64,000 nt of DNA from Erythrocercus mccallii (taxonomy: Eukaryota > Chordata > Aves > Passeriformes > Dicruridae), in NCBI GenBank assembly GCA_013397435.1, contig VZRG01002000.1, positions 2,032-66,031 of the forward strand, in the 5' to 3' direction. How positions within the stretch are numbered: position 1 is the first letter of the stretch; each line of letters begins with the position of its first letter. Under the pieces are notes generated by a model, which had not been told where the DNA came from, ran no database searches, and saw nothing but the letters and a program-made list of their open reading frames with translations. The position numbers and the translations under genes were made by a program. Below, piece by piece: positions 11,799-25,109 of this stretch.

Positions 11799-14700
11799 TT
11801 AGCTTACAAGCTCAGGCTGTACGTTTATTCTTCGAAGGACATCTTCTGGCATACAAAAGACAGGATTGACGGCTTTAATTTGTTCTTCTCCTAATAAAGA
11901 CAGTCCAGCAATACCAAATAAGGTGTGAAATGGGTCCACCTGGAGAAAAAAGAAAGCTTGTGTCTGTTTACAAAAGTCAATCAGTTTTTCACTTGTACGG
12001 AATGAAATTTTTGTTTGCCAGCAAGAGAACTGAAAATCTCCATGGCTGTGGAAAACAATACAACTGAATAAACTTTCATTTGCACTAACGTGTTGACAGG
12101 CAAGACAATTTCCATAGCAGGCATTTACGGTACTATGATTCACTCAGGAACACTTGTCAATTATGTGCTGCTCAGACAATTTTCAACTCTTGAGTTAGAC
12201 AGAAAGCACTCACATTTGTCTATTAGCATGCAGTATCACAGGTTGGTAGAAGCAAAGATAATTAACATTTTAAAAGTAAACTGGATCATCTACGTGTACC
12301 ACTTCCATAAATTCCCTGTTTGTTCTTCAGAAACGTCATAATGCATTTTAATGGTCTCCAAATACAGAGCTGTGCTGTAAAACCTCGAGAGGGAAACAGC
12401 AACCTATTTTGCTAGAAAACCTCTCAGAACTATAAATAAAAACACCTCCCCCCCCCAACCTCTACACCTAAAACCACACAACCACCATCCCCCTCTTCCC
12501 CCCACAAAACAAACGAAAAAACAACCCAAATGCAAAATCCACCAAAAAGACAAGGGTCTCTTAGAAATGAGTTTCTGCAGTAACAAAGCTAAAACCTGGG
12601 CGTCAACATTGCTACAGGAATGGAAATTTCTGCACTTCAGCAACAGAAGACAGGTTAAAAGAATATGAAATGATTGCTAGTATAATGCAGAAAAATTCTT
12701 CCAAAGGTACTCTCCTTAGATATAGAGAAAAGGTTCTGCAGAGCTGCCCTTCCAAGAAGGCACAAATATTTCAGTACTCAAAGCTAGAAAAACATTTAGA
12801 CTTCAAGTTTTGGGCTTTTCTTGGAGAATTCTGAAAAGGGAAAAGGTCTTCCTGTAAGTTCCTTAGAAATATGAAACTTCCTATTTTAAGAACACAAAAA
12901 CACTTTCCAAATGACAGATTGAAGATTTTACCTCCAACTGGGAATAAAGTAGCTGGTTGCAAAAAAATAAAGTTACTTTATTTTTAATGCATTTGTGGAG
13001 AAGGGAGCAGACATGGGCTGCTGCTATAAAAACAGCTAATACCCCTCCAGACCACTAACAGATAAGCCAAGTGTTTGATAGGAACTGCAGTGAAGTCTCA
13101 TAAGACTTTTTATTTTATCTGTCCAGCACTCTTGAAAGATACGAACTTTATGTGCCATTTCACTGGGACAGTATCAATTAGTTTCACTTGAAACCAGAGA
13201 GAACAGACCGGCTAAATCGTAACTGCTCTCTCAACAAGCAAAAAATCCATACCACTGGCCTCTTGATGATGTTATAACAAAAGCTTCTTCCTCCCTCAGC
13301 TAGACTAATGCCAGCTACAAGGTTTATTCAGTGGCTGGGCTAGCAAAGAACAAAAGATAGTGTATAGGGATTTTTAATAAAAATTCATGATTTATTCAGA
13401 TCAGACACCACCACCAAGAGAGCTGAAGACTACTTAACCTACACCAGACTTTAGCTTGCAGATCATTTCACAAAACAGTAATAAACCCCAAAAACCCACA
13501 CACACCCCCCAGAAAACCCAACACCAAACAGTGTTTTTACATAGATCTTTCAAACGGTCTTGTGAGAAGCGATTTGTCTTGCATATGTTATGGGAACCAA
13601 AACAGATTTTCTAAGGAATGGCAACTAACTTCATTGGGGGATATGTGCTCTGCAAGTACACCTTCAATGGCAATTCTACCCTATTCTTCCTTCACAGGAA
13701 ACTGCAGCCTCTGCAAAACCCACCTGGACCATGAGTTGAGTTACACTCAAACAAAAGTTGAAATTTTCAGTTGAAATTTTCATGTGTATTTTATTTAGAA
13801 AAAATATTTACTTACCATATCTCCTGGTCTGTCAGCAAATCCTCCGGTCTCCTCATCCTGGCAAGCCAAAATAAAGCAGCGCAGTTTCTCTCTGTCAATC
13901 CACTGTATCCTACCAATCATCTTCAAAGAAGCAAGCACCCACCACGAATAACATACATCAGGTAACTGGCAAACAGAGAAGCAGATTAATAATTGATTTG
14001 GTTTTAAACATAATGTTGCAAATTTTACTGGTAATTCTGCACATTAGCAGGTGTGCTGTCATAATACTCTTGCAGAGACACAACACTTGAGAGTGTCTTT
14101 GGAGTAAAAGAGTTTCTTGTCAGAGTTTCTTTTCAGCAGGCTTCTGTTTTCAGCAAGGGAAAGTACCTTTTCAAACTTCTTCCCTTCTTCAAGAAACAAG
14201 ACCACAAGAATGTGATTTTTGAAAGACTTCACCTTCCGTGAGAGAGGCTGAAAAACCATAGCACTTTTTTCAAGAGGAAATATAAAGAAGTTCATATAAA
14301 CTATTTGTATTTTGGGGGCAAGGAAGGAAGCAGGTGAAACTGTTGATTCTCTATTTACCAGAGATTATTCTAGGTTACACAAATTTCTAGTGTGATGTGG
14401 AGCACTATGACACTCAGAATTTACATCCAGTAAAACAGTAGTTTTTATACAAATCCTATGGAAAAGATCATTCCCAAGGTCAGAAAATATTAAAGACACA
14501 GGTTAACAGGATAACGGTTCAAGTGGTCAGCAAGACATCCTTCAGTATGTGTACTTTTCTATACTGAGGACTGCATGTCAAGTATTAGTAACAAAAGAAA
14601 GAATCAGGATGAAGGCCTGACTTCTTTGAAAAGTTTACTAAATGTTTTACAGAAGTCATGACATTTTTCAGAAGTAGTTCAGCTTCAGAAAAAACAATCT

Positions 14701-17700
14701 CTACTGAGGTTTGAACAAAGAAAAGAAGCCACACAATACCTTCTCTGGGCGCCCGTTGAGACCTCCAGAAGGTAACTGACGTTCACAAAGCCACCAACCC
14801 AGCAAGTCAACATTTACTTGATGCAACTGGTCTGTTATAGCCAGAAATCCTGTGCAACAATAGATCTAAAAATTACAGACATAAATTTTTTGTGTATTTA
14901 AAAACTAAGTATAGTTTAGCAGACTAAATGCAGTAAGATCTCAAAGCAGTAATACAGTCGTGTAAACCATGCAAAATAAGCTCACACAGATTCCAACTTT
15001 TAGTTTCAACGACTTTTCCTTCGGAAAAGTATGTTATTGTTACAGCAGCTTTTGTAAAAAGTAACACAATTTAATTACACAGCAGTAGTATTTTACTAAT
15101 ATAAGACACTAATGCAAGGTTTAGAAAGTGATCCTAGGAGATCTGAGAGAGCCATGTAATTTTATTTTAAAACCACAGACTCTCAAGCCAGAGTGATCAA
15201 ACTGACTTCTGCAGGCTGGATATGGCCTTTATCAAATATGCAGCCAGTCTATATGGTTTGTTCCTGTACCTGCCTTTTACCCTAATGCTTGCAGAGAGTA
15301 AACAAAAGACCAAATGAATTCCCTAGCAGAAACAGGCAAACCTGGATCATTAACTACCTTGGCAATTCCCCGTATGTTTGGTCATGTCACACTTACTTTC
15401 AAAGTGCCACATAATGTATATGCCTTAATTAATCCCCTTTTAATAATTTATTTGCAATTTTTTTTTTTTCTGGGAGGTAACATTTATGGTGCAACAGTGT
15501 ACTTTAGTCACATTTCATGAGTTCACTAAGAAAGCAGCGAAGCAAAAAAAGCCAAGAATCACAAAATGATTAAGGCTGGAAAAGACCTCTAAAATCAAGT
15601 TCAACCTTTAACTTAATACCACCAAATAACACTAAACCATATCACAAAGTACCACATCTACTCATTTTTTGAACATTTTCAGGGATAGAGACTCCACCAT
15701 TTTCCTAGGGAGCCTGTTCCAATGCTTATCCACTCCTTTGGTGAAGAAATTCTTCTGAATATCCAACTTGACTCTCCTGCGGCGCAACTTGAGGCTATTT
15801 TTCCTTCTGCTGTTACTAACTGACTGGGAGAAGAGGCCTTGCTACAACCTCCTTTCAGGTAGCTGTAGAACAGTAAAGTCTCTCCTGAACCTTCTTTGCT
15901 CAGGACTAAACACTCCAGTACCCTCAGCTGCTCCTCGGAGGCCTTATGTTCCAGCTCCTTCCCCAGCTCCATGACCCTTCTCTAGACACGTTCCAGCACC
16001 CTCATGTCCTTTTGGAAGTGACAGGCCCAAAACTGCCCTCAGGACTGGACATGTCCTAGCAGTGGCAGCACAGGGGACAGCAACAGCCCTGCTCCAGTGT
16101 TGGCACTGTGACTGGTACAGCCCAGATGCCAACGGCCTTCTCGCCCACCTGTGCACACCTGGGCTGATGTTCAGCTCCTGTCAAACAGCACCCCTAGATC
16201 CTTTCCTGCTGGGCAGCTTTCCAGCCACTTTTCCCCAAACCTGGAGCATTCCACAGGGTTTTTGTAACACAAGTGGAGGACCCAGCACTTGGCCTTGTTG
16301 GACATCACACAGTTGGCCTTGGCCCATGGATCCCGCCTGTCCAGACCCCTTTGCAGAGCCTTCAGCCCTCACATGAATCAAAACTCTCACACAAACTGGT
16401 CCTTCCTGTGACCTTACTGAGGATGCACTCGATTCCTCTGTCCAGACCACTGATGAGGGTATCAAACAGAACTGGCCCCAAAACTGAGCCCCGGAGAATC
16501 CCATTTGTGACCCTTCACCAACCGGATTTAATATCATTCCCACTACTCTCTGGGTCCGGCCACACAGCCTATTTTTCACGCAGCCAAGACTGCACCTGTC
16601 AAAGCCATGGGCTGCAGCTTCTCCACGAGAATGCTGTGGGAAAGCTAGTCCGAAGCTTTACTCAGGTCTGGGCAGACATATCCACTGCCTTTCTCTCATC
16701 CACTAGGCAGGTTACCCAGTCATAAAAGGAGGTTTGGCAACTTTCCCAGAAAACAACTGAACTCCCATGGAGGTGAATGAGAGACCTTTTTAAGGAGTAT
16801 GTGAATAAGCACAACAGATCTAATCCTCACAGAAAATGCCAGCTGCAAACAGAGTGGGTTCAGCTATTGAACTGACTTCCTCGAATACCAGAACATGGTC
16901 TAGCCTTTCAGACTATATGGGCAATGCTACTGTACATAAAACTATAAGGGAAATACGTGTAACAGATTTAACTTTTTTTCCTGATTTTAAACAAAGAAGG
17001 GGCACGAAACCCAACCTGTCAACAAAATGCCTGTAGTATTTTCATGTGACGAGGTGAATCCTGGCTATGGCATTACTCACCATAATTATGCAAAATAAAC
17101 GGGTAACTGCAACAGCATTAGAAGTTGATTTTTTTCACACATTCAGGTTAAGTGCACTAAACTCTTCCATGAAAAGAAATAAAACTATGAAAGGTAAATT
17201 TAAATTTAAAATTATTTAAATTATGTAAATTTCCTGTTGAAAGAAGTTATTTAGATTGTCTTCCTCAGAAATTCCTTAATTTGTTCTAATTACACTACCG
17301 TATTTTCTTCTCAAATAGATTTTATTTTATGGAGCTTTTTTCAGAATTCACTGTCACCAATAACAGTGTGTAACACTAGTGATTCTAGTGGATAAATATT
17401 CCCATTACTAAGTTTGGTATGTCATCTTAAAACTGACTTTCCTCAAAAAATTGAGTAATGCTTGACAAGATTTGTGTCTCATTTTGATTTGGGTTCATTG
17501 GCTGATAAATCTCAAACATACTATATGATTGACCTTTGTGTCTCATTATGATCTGTCAGAAACAGTTATAAATCTTGTCCACCATCTCCACTGATACCCA
17601 TTTCAAATTCTCTAAAAATCCTGATGTTAGCAGTTTCAAAATCACTATGCGAAGACTGAAATACAGTCCTAAAAGTTGTTCCGTTATGATCTTTTTTTCT

Positions 17701-20700
17701 ACCTAGACTAAACTCTTGAGTCTCGACTCGCCTTCTCAGATTAGATTACGCATCTGTTCATTTATTTTAACTAAGATACTAGAATCAGGCGTTTGGGAAA
17801 CAAGAGGTACATCAATTGTCATCACTGATGCATGTTGTAAAGAAACCTTTATAGGCAGTATGTGATGCTTGGTAATTTAAAATATTTCCATATAAAGAGA
17901 AACTCACCTGTCCTGCATGTGATTCAGAACCTGGTCTACAACCAAATCCTCCATCAAAGTTCATACAGGACAAAACGAATTCCACTGCTTTTCCCACATC
18001 AATAGCATCCAACTTTCCCTGCAAGTCAGAGAGTAACTAATGCACTTGATATTCTACCAAGATGATCTTCTGCAGAAGAATCTTCCTGCAGAAACTTCAG
18101 CAGTACCAATCAATTCTCTACTTGTGCAAGCAATGGTTTACGACTTACCAGAAGTGCAAGAGTTGCTGCAGCACAGAAAGAGAACCTTGTATCTATTTCT
18201 CCTATAATGTGGGGGTAAGGAATGAAATAAGATTATTTTTTTCAACAAACATACATTTAAATCACTACTGAAAATATGGAGTAAAATGTAAAATCCTAGG
18301 TTCCACATCAAAAAAACAAAAATCAGTTAAAAAAATCCCCCCATAAAACTTAATTTTCCAACTTAACAATTATTTCCCCAGTATTTAAGTGATCTGCATG
18401 TTTTACTATGCATAAAAGTCAACAATTCATTTAGAGCTGGACAGCTATATATCCAAATCAATTCAGCTAGTGGTAATTCACAAACAACTGTTCAATTTTA
18501 GAGTTCATCTATAGTGCTCTACAGATAATTGCAGAGCAATGGAAATAATGCAAAAATGATCTGACAACTCTTGCTCTGCATTAAATCCAGTCAGAAGTAG
18601 AAGCCATTTCTTGTTTTAGGGGAAACCTAATTAAAGTTACAAGGTTTCTTTTGCATATTTGTACCTGGAAGAAAAATCAAACCCCCTACACCTACAACAG
18701 ATGGACTGCCTGTCATGTCCAATACAACTCTTGTAGCACAAACTCCCAGCAATTAACACTTGAAGTGACAATTTAAAATTGAACTGAGCTGCAGACATTC
18801 AGTTTCTTGGTTGAACTTTTGCAAGGCTTCTCTTTTTAAGAAACTCACGAGCTGAAACACATAAACCAAACATTTGCTGCTCTGTCCTACATCAGGAATC
18901 ACACTCATCCAGCTGACCCTCTCAGAAATAATGTCAATCCATTGTGCAATCGGTATACTTGTGACAATACTTCAACAAAAGGTATGCCACAAACTACAAA
19001 CCAGTTTAGCACATAGAATATCATCTACCTTTACAGTAGCATACATATACTGCTAAGATCTCAGTTGCTGAATTTTGCCTGAACAAGAGTGATATGCAAT
19101 AGATTTTCTTAAAATTTAGGTCTTCTGTGGTGATAAATACTTTTAGAGTAACTAAATATTTATGCCACAGCTTAAAAATGCCATGTTTGCTCATAAAGAA
19201 CTTATATGCAGGAACAAAATCATTATTAACAGAAGTTTATGAGTACAAACCCAGTTTTTCTCACTCCCAATAGTGAAAAGTACTTTCACAGTTGACATGG
19301 ATATAGATCATTACTAACTATCATCAAACAGCAAGTATAAAACATTCCTTCTGAAACAGCGTATCTAGTGTATCAAAGTACTGTTAGGTTAAAAATGCCC
19401 AGAAGTTTTCTTCTTTAAGAACTGGACACTTTATTCTTAATACAAGAATGGAACTGAAGTTGAGAATATTTACTAAAGTAATGAAACATAATTCTGTCCT
19501 TCACAAACCCTTCTTTTTCATGACTCAGAAAATAGAAGTGTTTATGTATAATACATATGCAAAAAGACTGTTGAAGGAAACTTAAGTTTACAGACTTACA
19601 CAAGTCAACCTAGACACTACATTTAAAAGATCTAAAAATTACCCCATTCATCTCCAGCAAACGATCCATCCTCTTTCTGCAAGGTCTGTATATATTCAAC
19701 AATTTTATTTACATCAACTATATGGAGACTATCATATAAGATAAGAATCTGGGGGGGAAAAGAAGACACAATAACAATCGAAGAGAAGCAAAAACCTAAA
19801 ACCCACATTTCTTAGCAAAAAAAACCAACATGGATTTATAAAAGACTTGATTTAATTAACTCTGAATACGATTTGGTAAGGTTTATTAAAGTACACTTTT
19901 TTCCCACTTTAGTAGTTATTTTCTGCACTGTATATTGTCTCTGTCTAAAAACTTTAGGAGATACAAACAATTCAATCAGAACTCTTTCATGCTTTGTTAC
20001 TTTCCAATGTTGAGGTCTCCTTTCAAAAGCATAACGGGGTTTATTTATGTTAGCAATAACAGAGATTTGATTACAGTTAATATTTTCACAGGACAATGAC
20101 ACCTTAGATGTATCGATTTGTAGTTGGCTCTCTGGCTACTTGGATATGTATATGTTAAGCTGCTGGTTACTAATTCCACTTAAAGTGCAAACTTGTCAGC
20201 AATTATTAATTTCAAATTATTAGATTTTTATTTCAATTCAGCTTTTAAATATAACAAATAGAACAAAAAAATGCAATAATGTAAGAAAAACTGTGACTAA
20301 TATGATTATATACCAACTGTACAATGAATATATTCTGGAAGAACAATTAAGGTTACAGTAGGGAATACAATTTTCCAAACAGCAAATCTGTATGACACAA
20401 TGTCTCGTGAAAACAATACTGTTTCTAAGCCCCATCTGACTTCATGTTTTTACTCATAACTTGCATAATCGGTTAAGATAGTAATGAAAAAAAAAAAAAG
20501 TTGAAACTGAGCAATATTATACCAATTGTGAAAAACCCTGGACACTGTGACTTTAAACCTAGTTAGCTGGAATCTTTCAACTGTTAGATAAAATTTAAGT
20601 CTTATGGAAAATTCAAAAACCAGAATCTACTACTCCAACATAAAATATATAATCACAGCATGCACCCTAAATGCAAATCTAAACGAATTACTATTAACTG

Positions 20701-23674
20701 TGATCACAAGAACATATGACGTGACCCTTTCAAACATCCTGGATACATAGATGGGACTAAACAGTGTTTGCTTGCTAAGACCACGCATACTCATTAAGGT
20801 GCGCTGGTTAAGTTCACCACAAAAACTTTATGTCGGCAGTTATCAACACTTTTTCAGTTTGCAGCTATTTTTCAGTTTGAGCTACAGCTCAATTTAGTTA
20901 ACATGAAAATATCTCCCAGTGATATCAAATCTATATTTAAGAACTAACATCTCTAACATGCAAGTTAACAACCTCAAATTGTACCCTCCTTATACTGAAT
21001 TGGAATTTGGGAAAGGAGCTGGATTGGACATTTTGGAAAAGTTCAGACATCACAGCCTGAAGAAACTTTAGTGTCCTGGTTCTCACAGTATTCAGAGTAA
21101 TTCTAGTGCTGCTAAAGTGGTAATCAAGACCAACCTTAGAGCATCCTGTCCTACCTAAGGGTAAAACCCAACACCTTTAATCCAGCATAGTTTCTGCCTA
21201 GAAAAGAATGCCGTATTATTTGTAATGCCAACGAGAGACTCACACTGCAAACAATCAAGCTAATTGTTCAGAAGCTTTTGAGCCTTTTCACTAGTTTTTC
21301 ACACAATGGTATGCATGAGCAGAACATGAGCCAAAACAAAAACAGAACAAAACAAAGGCACAAGCAGTAGTGAGAAAATAAGTCTATAATGGAGATAGTC
21401 GCAGTGAAAAAATAAGATTGAGAGTTACTACTTATCAGGGAGAGCGTATGCACCAAATAAATAAATTAAGTGCTCAACAGACTAGTACAATTTTTAAATT
21501 ACATGCCCCCAAAAAGCTCATATAAAAATAAAAGATTTTACTCTTATTCTGGTCATACGTATCTGTCACTTCAGCGTACATGAAGAATAATTTATAAAAT
21601 CAAAAATTATTGATTCAGTAAAACCTGTAGTTAAGGAGTATTTGAAGATAACTTACAAAATTGGCAACAATGCAGTAACCATTAATTGACCATTAAAAGT
21701 AAAACATTCCCAAATATGACAGTGTTTAGAAAGTGATACAGCTAAATCCTACAGTTTTGTTGATTAGGTATTTTTTTCAATAAGATACTGAAATAATTTT
21801 TGCCATGGGCTTCCAACAGTAACTGGTTCATAAATCTGCAATCATCACCATCTTAATCGCAAACACTTTTTTCTAAAATTACCCTGCTACACTTACCTGG
21901 ACAGCACTGAGGGTATACAGAAGATGAGGATCATGACCTATGCTGGCACTTATTCCACCACATTCATGTTGACATGATTTGATGAATGACAGAATTTCTT
22001 CTTTGTTCATTCGGTGAAGCTGCCCCATGAGATCCATTGCTGTCAGCCCCCAGTACACACCACTCATCCTCAAATACTCCGACATACAGTATTCCTAAAC
22101 AGTGCATTCTTTTAGGTCTTGATCAGATAAGCACATCAACAATATAGTGCAACAAAAATCATTAGTTAACTTTTGCAAATAGCTTCTAGATAGTCAACCA
22201 TCTTCCATTCATTTAGCAACTACACATCAGCCACTCACAGATATTCTGTACATCATGCATGTGTATATACACACTCATACATACCAGAGAATGCACATGT
22301 AGATACCAACAGATACTACACTCCCTTCCTCCCTGCATTTTAGTTCAAAGCATCAAGCTCAATGTCAAATTAAGCACAAACAAGTAGCTGCATGCCAATT
22401 CACTACAGATCACTTACTATCTTGGCGTTAAAGAAGACCTCAAATTGCCACCCCAGCTAGTCTCAAAAAATAGCAAGTTATTATTTCCAAGTGCCAAAAC
22501 TCTCACAATTTGAAGTTGCGCTAGGAAGTAAAATTTTATATTGAATTCTCTTACACTGATTACATCATCTACACTACATAAACGTTTTTTACATGCAGTA
22601 CAATTGAAAGCAACAGTGCTTGGCGTGCTTTTGTGAACAGCAAAGCTAAGTGCAATTTTTCTTCACATAAGCAGTTATTTACAATTTTCACCTGCTGGAA
22701 GGGGAATCCCATTGTTGTGGACTATGTCCAACCACTTACGACTATAAAATTGATGTAAGTTGTCCCATCAAAAGAGTAACATGCAAATGCAGCTCTACTT
22801 GTGCATTCTAGTGGATGAAGAAGCTAGTAGCTTGTTTTTCAGGTCTCAGAGTAATTAGAGCTAAAATGATAATCTTCAAATTTGTAATCAGGTAATACAT
22901 GCCAAAACTCATCACAGACCTAAAAGAATTTTAAAAGGCACTTTTGTTTTATACTTCGGATTGAAGGGTAAAAAACAATTAGCTTGTCAACACACATCTA
23001 ACCCTTAACTCTGAGTGAATAAATAAAGGTTATTACTGGTAACAAAACCACACCTGTACTGTAACAAACTGATACCTACATAATCATCTTTCTTTGTTCC
23101 ATATGAAGCTATATAGTCCGCATGTTTTTCTGAAAGTAATGTGCTTGGGGCATCGGGTTTTATTATAACATCCTTTTGCGGTGTCCCCTGTAAAAAGCAT
23201 CAACAAGTCAGTTGCAATGTCAGGTCAAAACGTTTTAGCAACTTGGTATATAATATAGCCAATACCGGTGACTGCGACTCTGGGAAAAAAACCCCATCTC
23301 TCTAGCTATGCTGAGTCTAGGTAAGGTTGCGTATCTCACGCCATCACTGTTTAGCCCGGCTAAACCCTTCCCCGGGAAAGGCTAAAAACCGAACTCTGCA
23401 ATAAAGCTAAGAAATAACACCAGCTCGCCAAGAATAACCTGAAGAGCCGGAGGCAGGAGCCTTCCCCGGGCTCGGCCGTGCCGCCCCGCGAGGCCCTGCC
23501 CAGCCCGCGCGCTCCCGGGGCCCCTGTAGAGCTGGACAGACGAGTGCCACACCCGTCCCCCAGAGCGGACCCAGTGCGACTCGCGTTTCTCCAAGGTCGA
23601 TACAGCCGCGCGCTAGAAAACAACGCGTCCCCGCAGGCGAGATGACCCGCAACGCAGACCCCTACACCCACCAT
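11799..23674 (-). CDS. RABGGTB: Rab geranylgeranyltransferase subunit beta
   Basis: Beta (catalytic) subunit of cytosolic Rab geranylgeranyltransferase. With RABGGTA and the escort protein REP it attaches geranylgeranyl groups to the C-terminal cysteines of Rab GTPases. Coding exons, minus strand: 23674-23672, 23187-23080, 22094-21897, 19748-19643, 18201-18149, 18018-17908, 14865-14740, 13965-13816, 11939-11799. The sum is 996 nt, or 331 codons plus TAA, identical in length to human, with every junction GT/AG and in phase. Exon 1 contributes only the ATG, directly followed by gtgggt. Prenyltransferase-repeat glycine motifs are present: CGGISASIG, DGSFAGDEWG, DGGFGCRPG, SGGLNGRPEK and TGGFADRPGD. 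The zinc ligands expected for the family fall at Asp238 and Cys240 (LPDVCYSWW) and His290 (DPFHTLFG). Intact; a CpG-island promoter precedes it and the introns carry snoRNA and CR1 sequence. Confidence 0.97.
12440..12545. repeat. C/A low-complexity tract in RABGGTB intron 8
   Basis: Nearly only C and A on the plus strand, including a run of nine C and several four- to six-base C runs. Confidence 0.85.
15555..16735 (-). mobile_element. CR1 LINE, about 1.2 kb, in RABGGTB intron 6
   Basis: Typical CR1 3' end in reverse complement at the left edge (agaatcacaaaatgattaag, ggaaaagacctct), then conserved CR1 phrases through about 16,730 (ctagacacgttccagcaccctc, gatcccgcctgtccag, gccccggagaatccc). 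The reading frames are broken by stops and shifts, so it is a dead 5'-truncated copy. Confidence 0.9.
21092..21155 (-). ncRNA. Possible decayed SNORD45-like box C/D snoRNA in RABGGTB intron 3
   Basis: On the minus strand CTAGAATTAC lies one base before CTGA (D box, plus 21092-21095). Those ten bases are complementary to the 18S rRNA segment GUAAUUCUAG. The fifth base upstream of the box pairs with the A that I count as A159 in human numbering, a known SNORD45 target. A C-box-like AGGATGC sits at 21147-21141 but departs from RUGAUGA at two positions, and no terminal stem forms. It is therefore probably a relict copy or a very weak snoRNA. Confidence 0.35.
22842..22920 (-). ncRNA. SNORD45: Box C/D snoRNA, SNORD45 family, in RABGGTB intron 2
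   Basis: Seen on the minus strand over 79 nt: terminal stem GGTCT/AGACC, C box GTGATGA (22915-22909), D' box CTGA (22891-22888), a C'-like TGAAGAT, and D box CTGA (22849-22846). The element before D', GGCATGTATTA, is complementary to UAAUACAUGCC of 18S rRNA. Counting five bases up from D' points to the U of UAAU, matching the known SNORD45 target (U172, human numbering). The element before D, AGCTCTAATTACT, matches the neighbouring 18S segment except for a missing GA, so its second target (A159) is weaker. Human RABGGTB introns host SNORD45A, B and C, so the location itself supports the call. Processed from the host intron; which paralogue it corresponds to is not decided. Confidence 0.92.
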
Positions 23675-23870
23675 GTTCTCCGCACGGACAGGAAGAGGCA
23701 AAGCGGAAGGCGGTGGCCACGGGGCTTCGCTATGCCCACCAGGGCCCGCTCGGGCCCCGCCCGCTTGCGGCTGCGCAGAACCGAATGGCACCGCCCCTCA
23801 CGGGCTCGCGGCCCTCCATTGTGCCCTGCGGGGCGCGGCTGTGCGTTTCTGACTTGCTGCAGATAGCCTA
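23440..23870 (-). promoter_or_regulatory. CpG island, RABGGTB promoter
   Basis: CG-dense sequence spans the ATG-only first exon at 23674-23672 and about 200 bp upstream of it. Open frames of 60-143 codons on both strands here are GC artefacts. Confidence 0.8.
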
Positions 23871-24499
23871 TTCTGAAACAGGTAGTAAATTTAAAGTGCG
23901 CTAACTCCAGCTGTGCACTTTCTTGCATCACAGCAAACAGAGCAGCCTTTAGAAATAACTTTGGTTTCCTTCCTCAGCTCTATGGAAAAGCAAATCCAAT
24001 AATTTAGTCACAGGTAAAACGCGTGAAGATAACTGTCCTTTTGCTCAAAACCGTCTCTCTTGCTTCCTAATTTACACTGTCTTGGGTGACTAGGTTCGCC
24101 ATTACCAGCTCTTGATGCTGGCACATGTTACCCTGGACTATACCAGGCAGGACTATCAAACAAGGAAGTATTATGTATAATGCTGGGTTGCATAGGACAG
24201 TCAAAAATAAGGTCTATTTCTTATATATGTCAAATGCTTACCAAAGAAGTTGCAGTATGAGTCTTTCTGGAGGAAAGTCAGTAATTCAGAGAGACTAAAC
24301 ACTTCGTTAAAGAACTGACTTCCCAGGTAACTTAGCCAAGAAGTAAGGATTGCAGAACTTATACCTGATGAGATTAATAGTACCATCCAGCACTAAATTC
24401 TGATGAGATATGAAAGAGACCAGACAGAGGTAAGGACATTTTGGAGGGAAATTGGAAATGAATAAATAGAATTATTGAGGTTTGAAGATACCTGTTGAA

Positions 24500-24990
24500 A
24501 TTATGGAGCACAACCAACCTACACCAAGTAGGCTTAGCTAGAGCAGGTTGTTCAAGACCACTACCTGTTGAGTTTTGAGTGTCAGATAGAGACTCCACCA
24601 CCTCTGCCAGCATATAACATCCGTCACAATAAAAGAATAAGTTGTCTTCCAGTGGAATTTCATATATTTTAGTATGTTCCCATTGCCTCTTGTCCTGTCA
24701 GTGGGTACTATCGAGGCTGGCTCCTTCCTCTTAATTGCATGCCATCAGGTATTTATGCACACAGATAAAATTACCCAAGCTTTCTCTTGTCCAGGCTAAA
24801 AAGTTAGCCTCTTCTCATGTGACAGATGCTTCAGGCCCTTAATATTTTTGTGGCCGTGTGTTAAGACTCCCTCCTTTAAGTCCCTATATTTCTTACACAG
24901 AGGAGCCTAGAACTGGATCCAGTACAGCCTCACGTATCCAGTAATTTGTTCAAGAATGCCAGGGAATGTCCATTCTGCCCGCATTGCCAA
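24500..24990 (-). mobile_element. CR1 LINE fragment (reverse orientation)
   Basis: Diverged CR1 3'-region phrases in reverse complement, for example gagactccaccacctctgcc, cccattgcctcttgtcctgt and tctcttgtccaggctaaa. It lies between the RABGGTB promoter and the ACADM 3' end, just left of a second CR1 in the opposite direction. Confidence 0.75.
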
Positions 24991-25109
24991 GAAGAGTCTA
25001 TCCAAGGTTAAAAAAAAAAAATCCAATTCCTTCTTCTTGGCTGTTCTTGCTGCAAACATACATTTTGCTTGCTGTAAAAAGAACATACATTGATAGAAAG
25101 GAATAATAG

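Noticed and set aside
15679..16725. Open frames of 97-150 codons in RABGGTB intron 6
   Set aside because: They are random frames across a CR1 LINE, not genes.
21842..21848. Perfect C box (minus strand) in RABGGTB intron 3
   Set aside because: No D box lies within snoRNA distance downstream.
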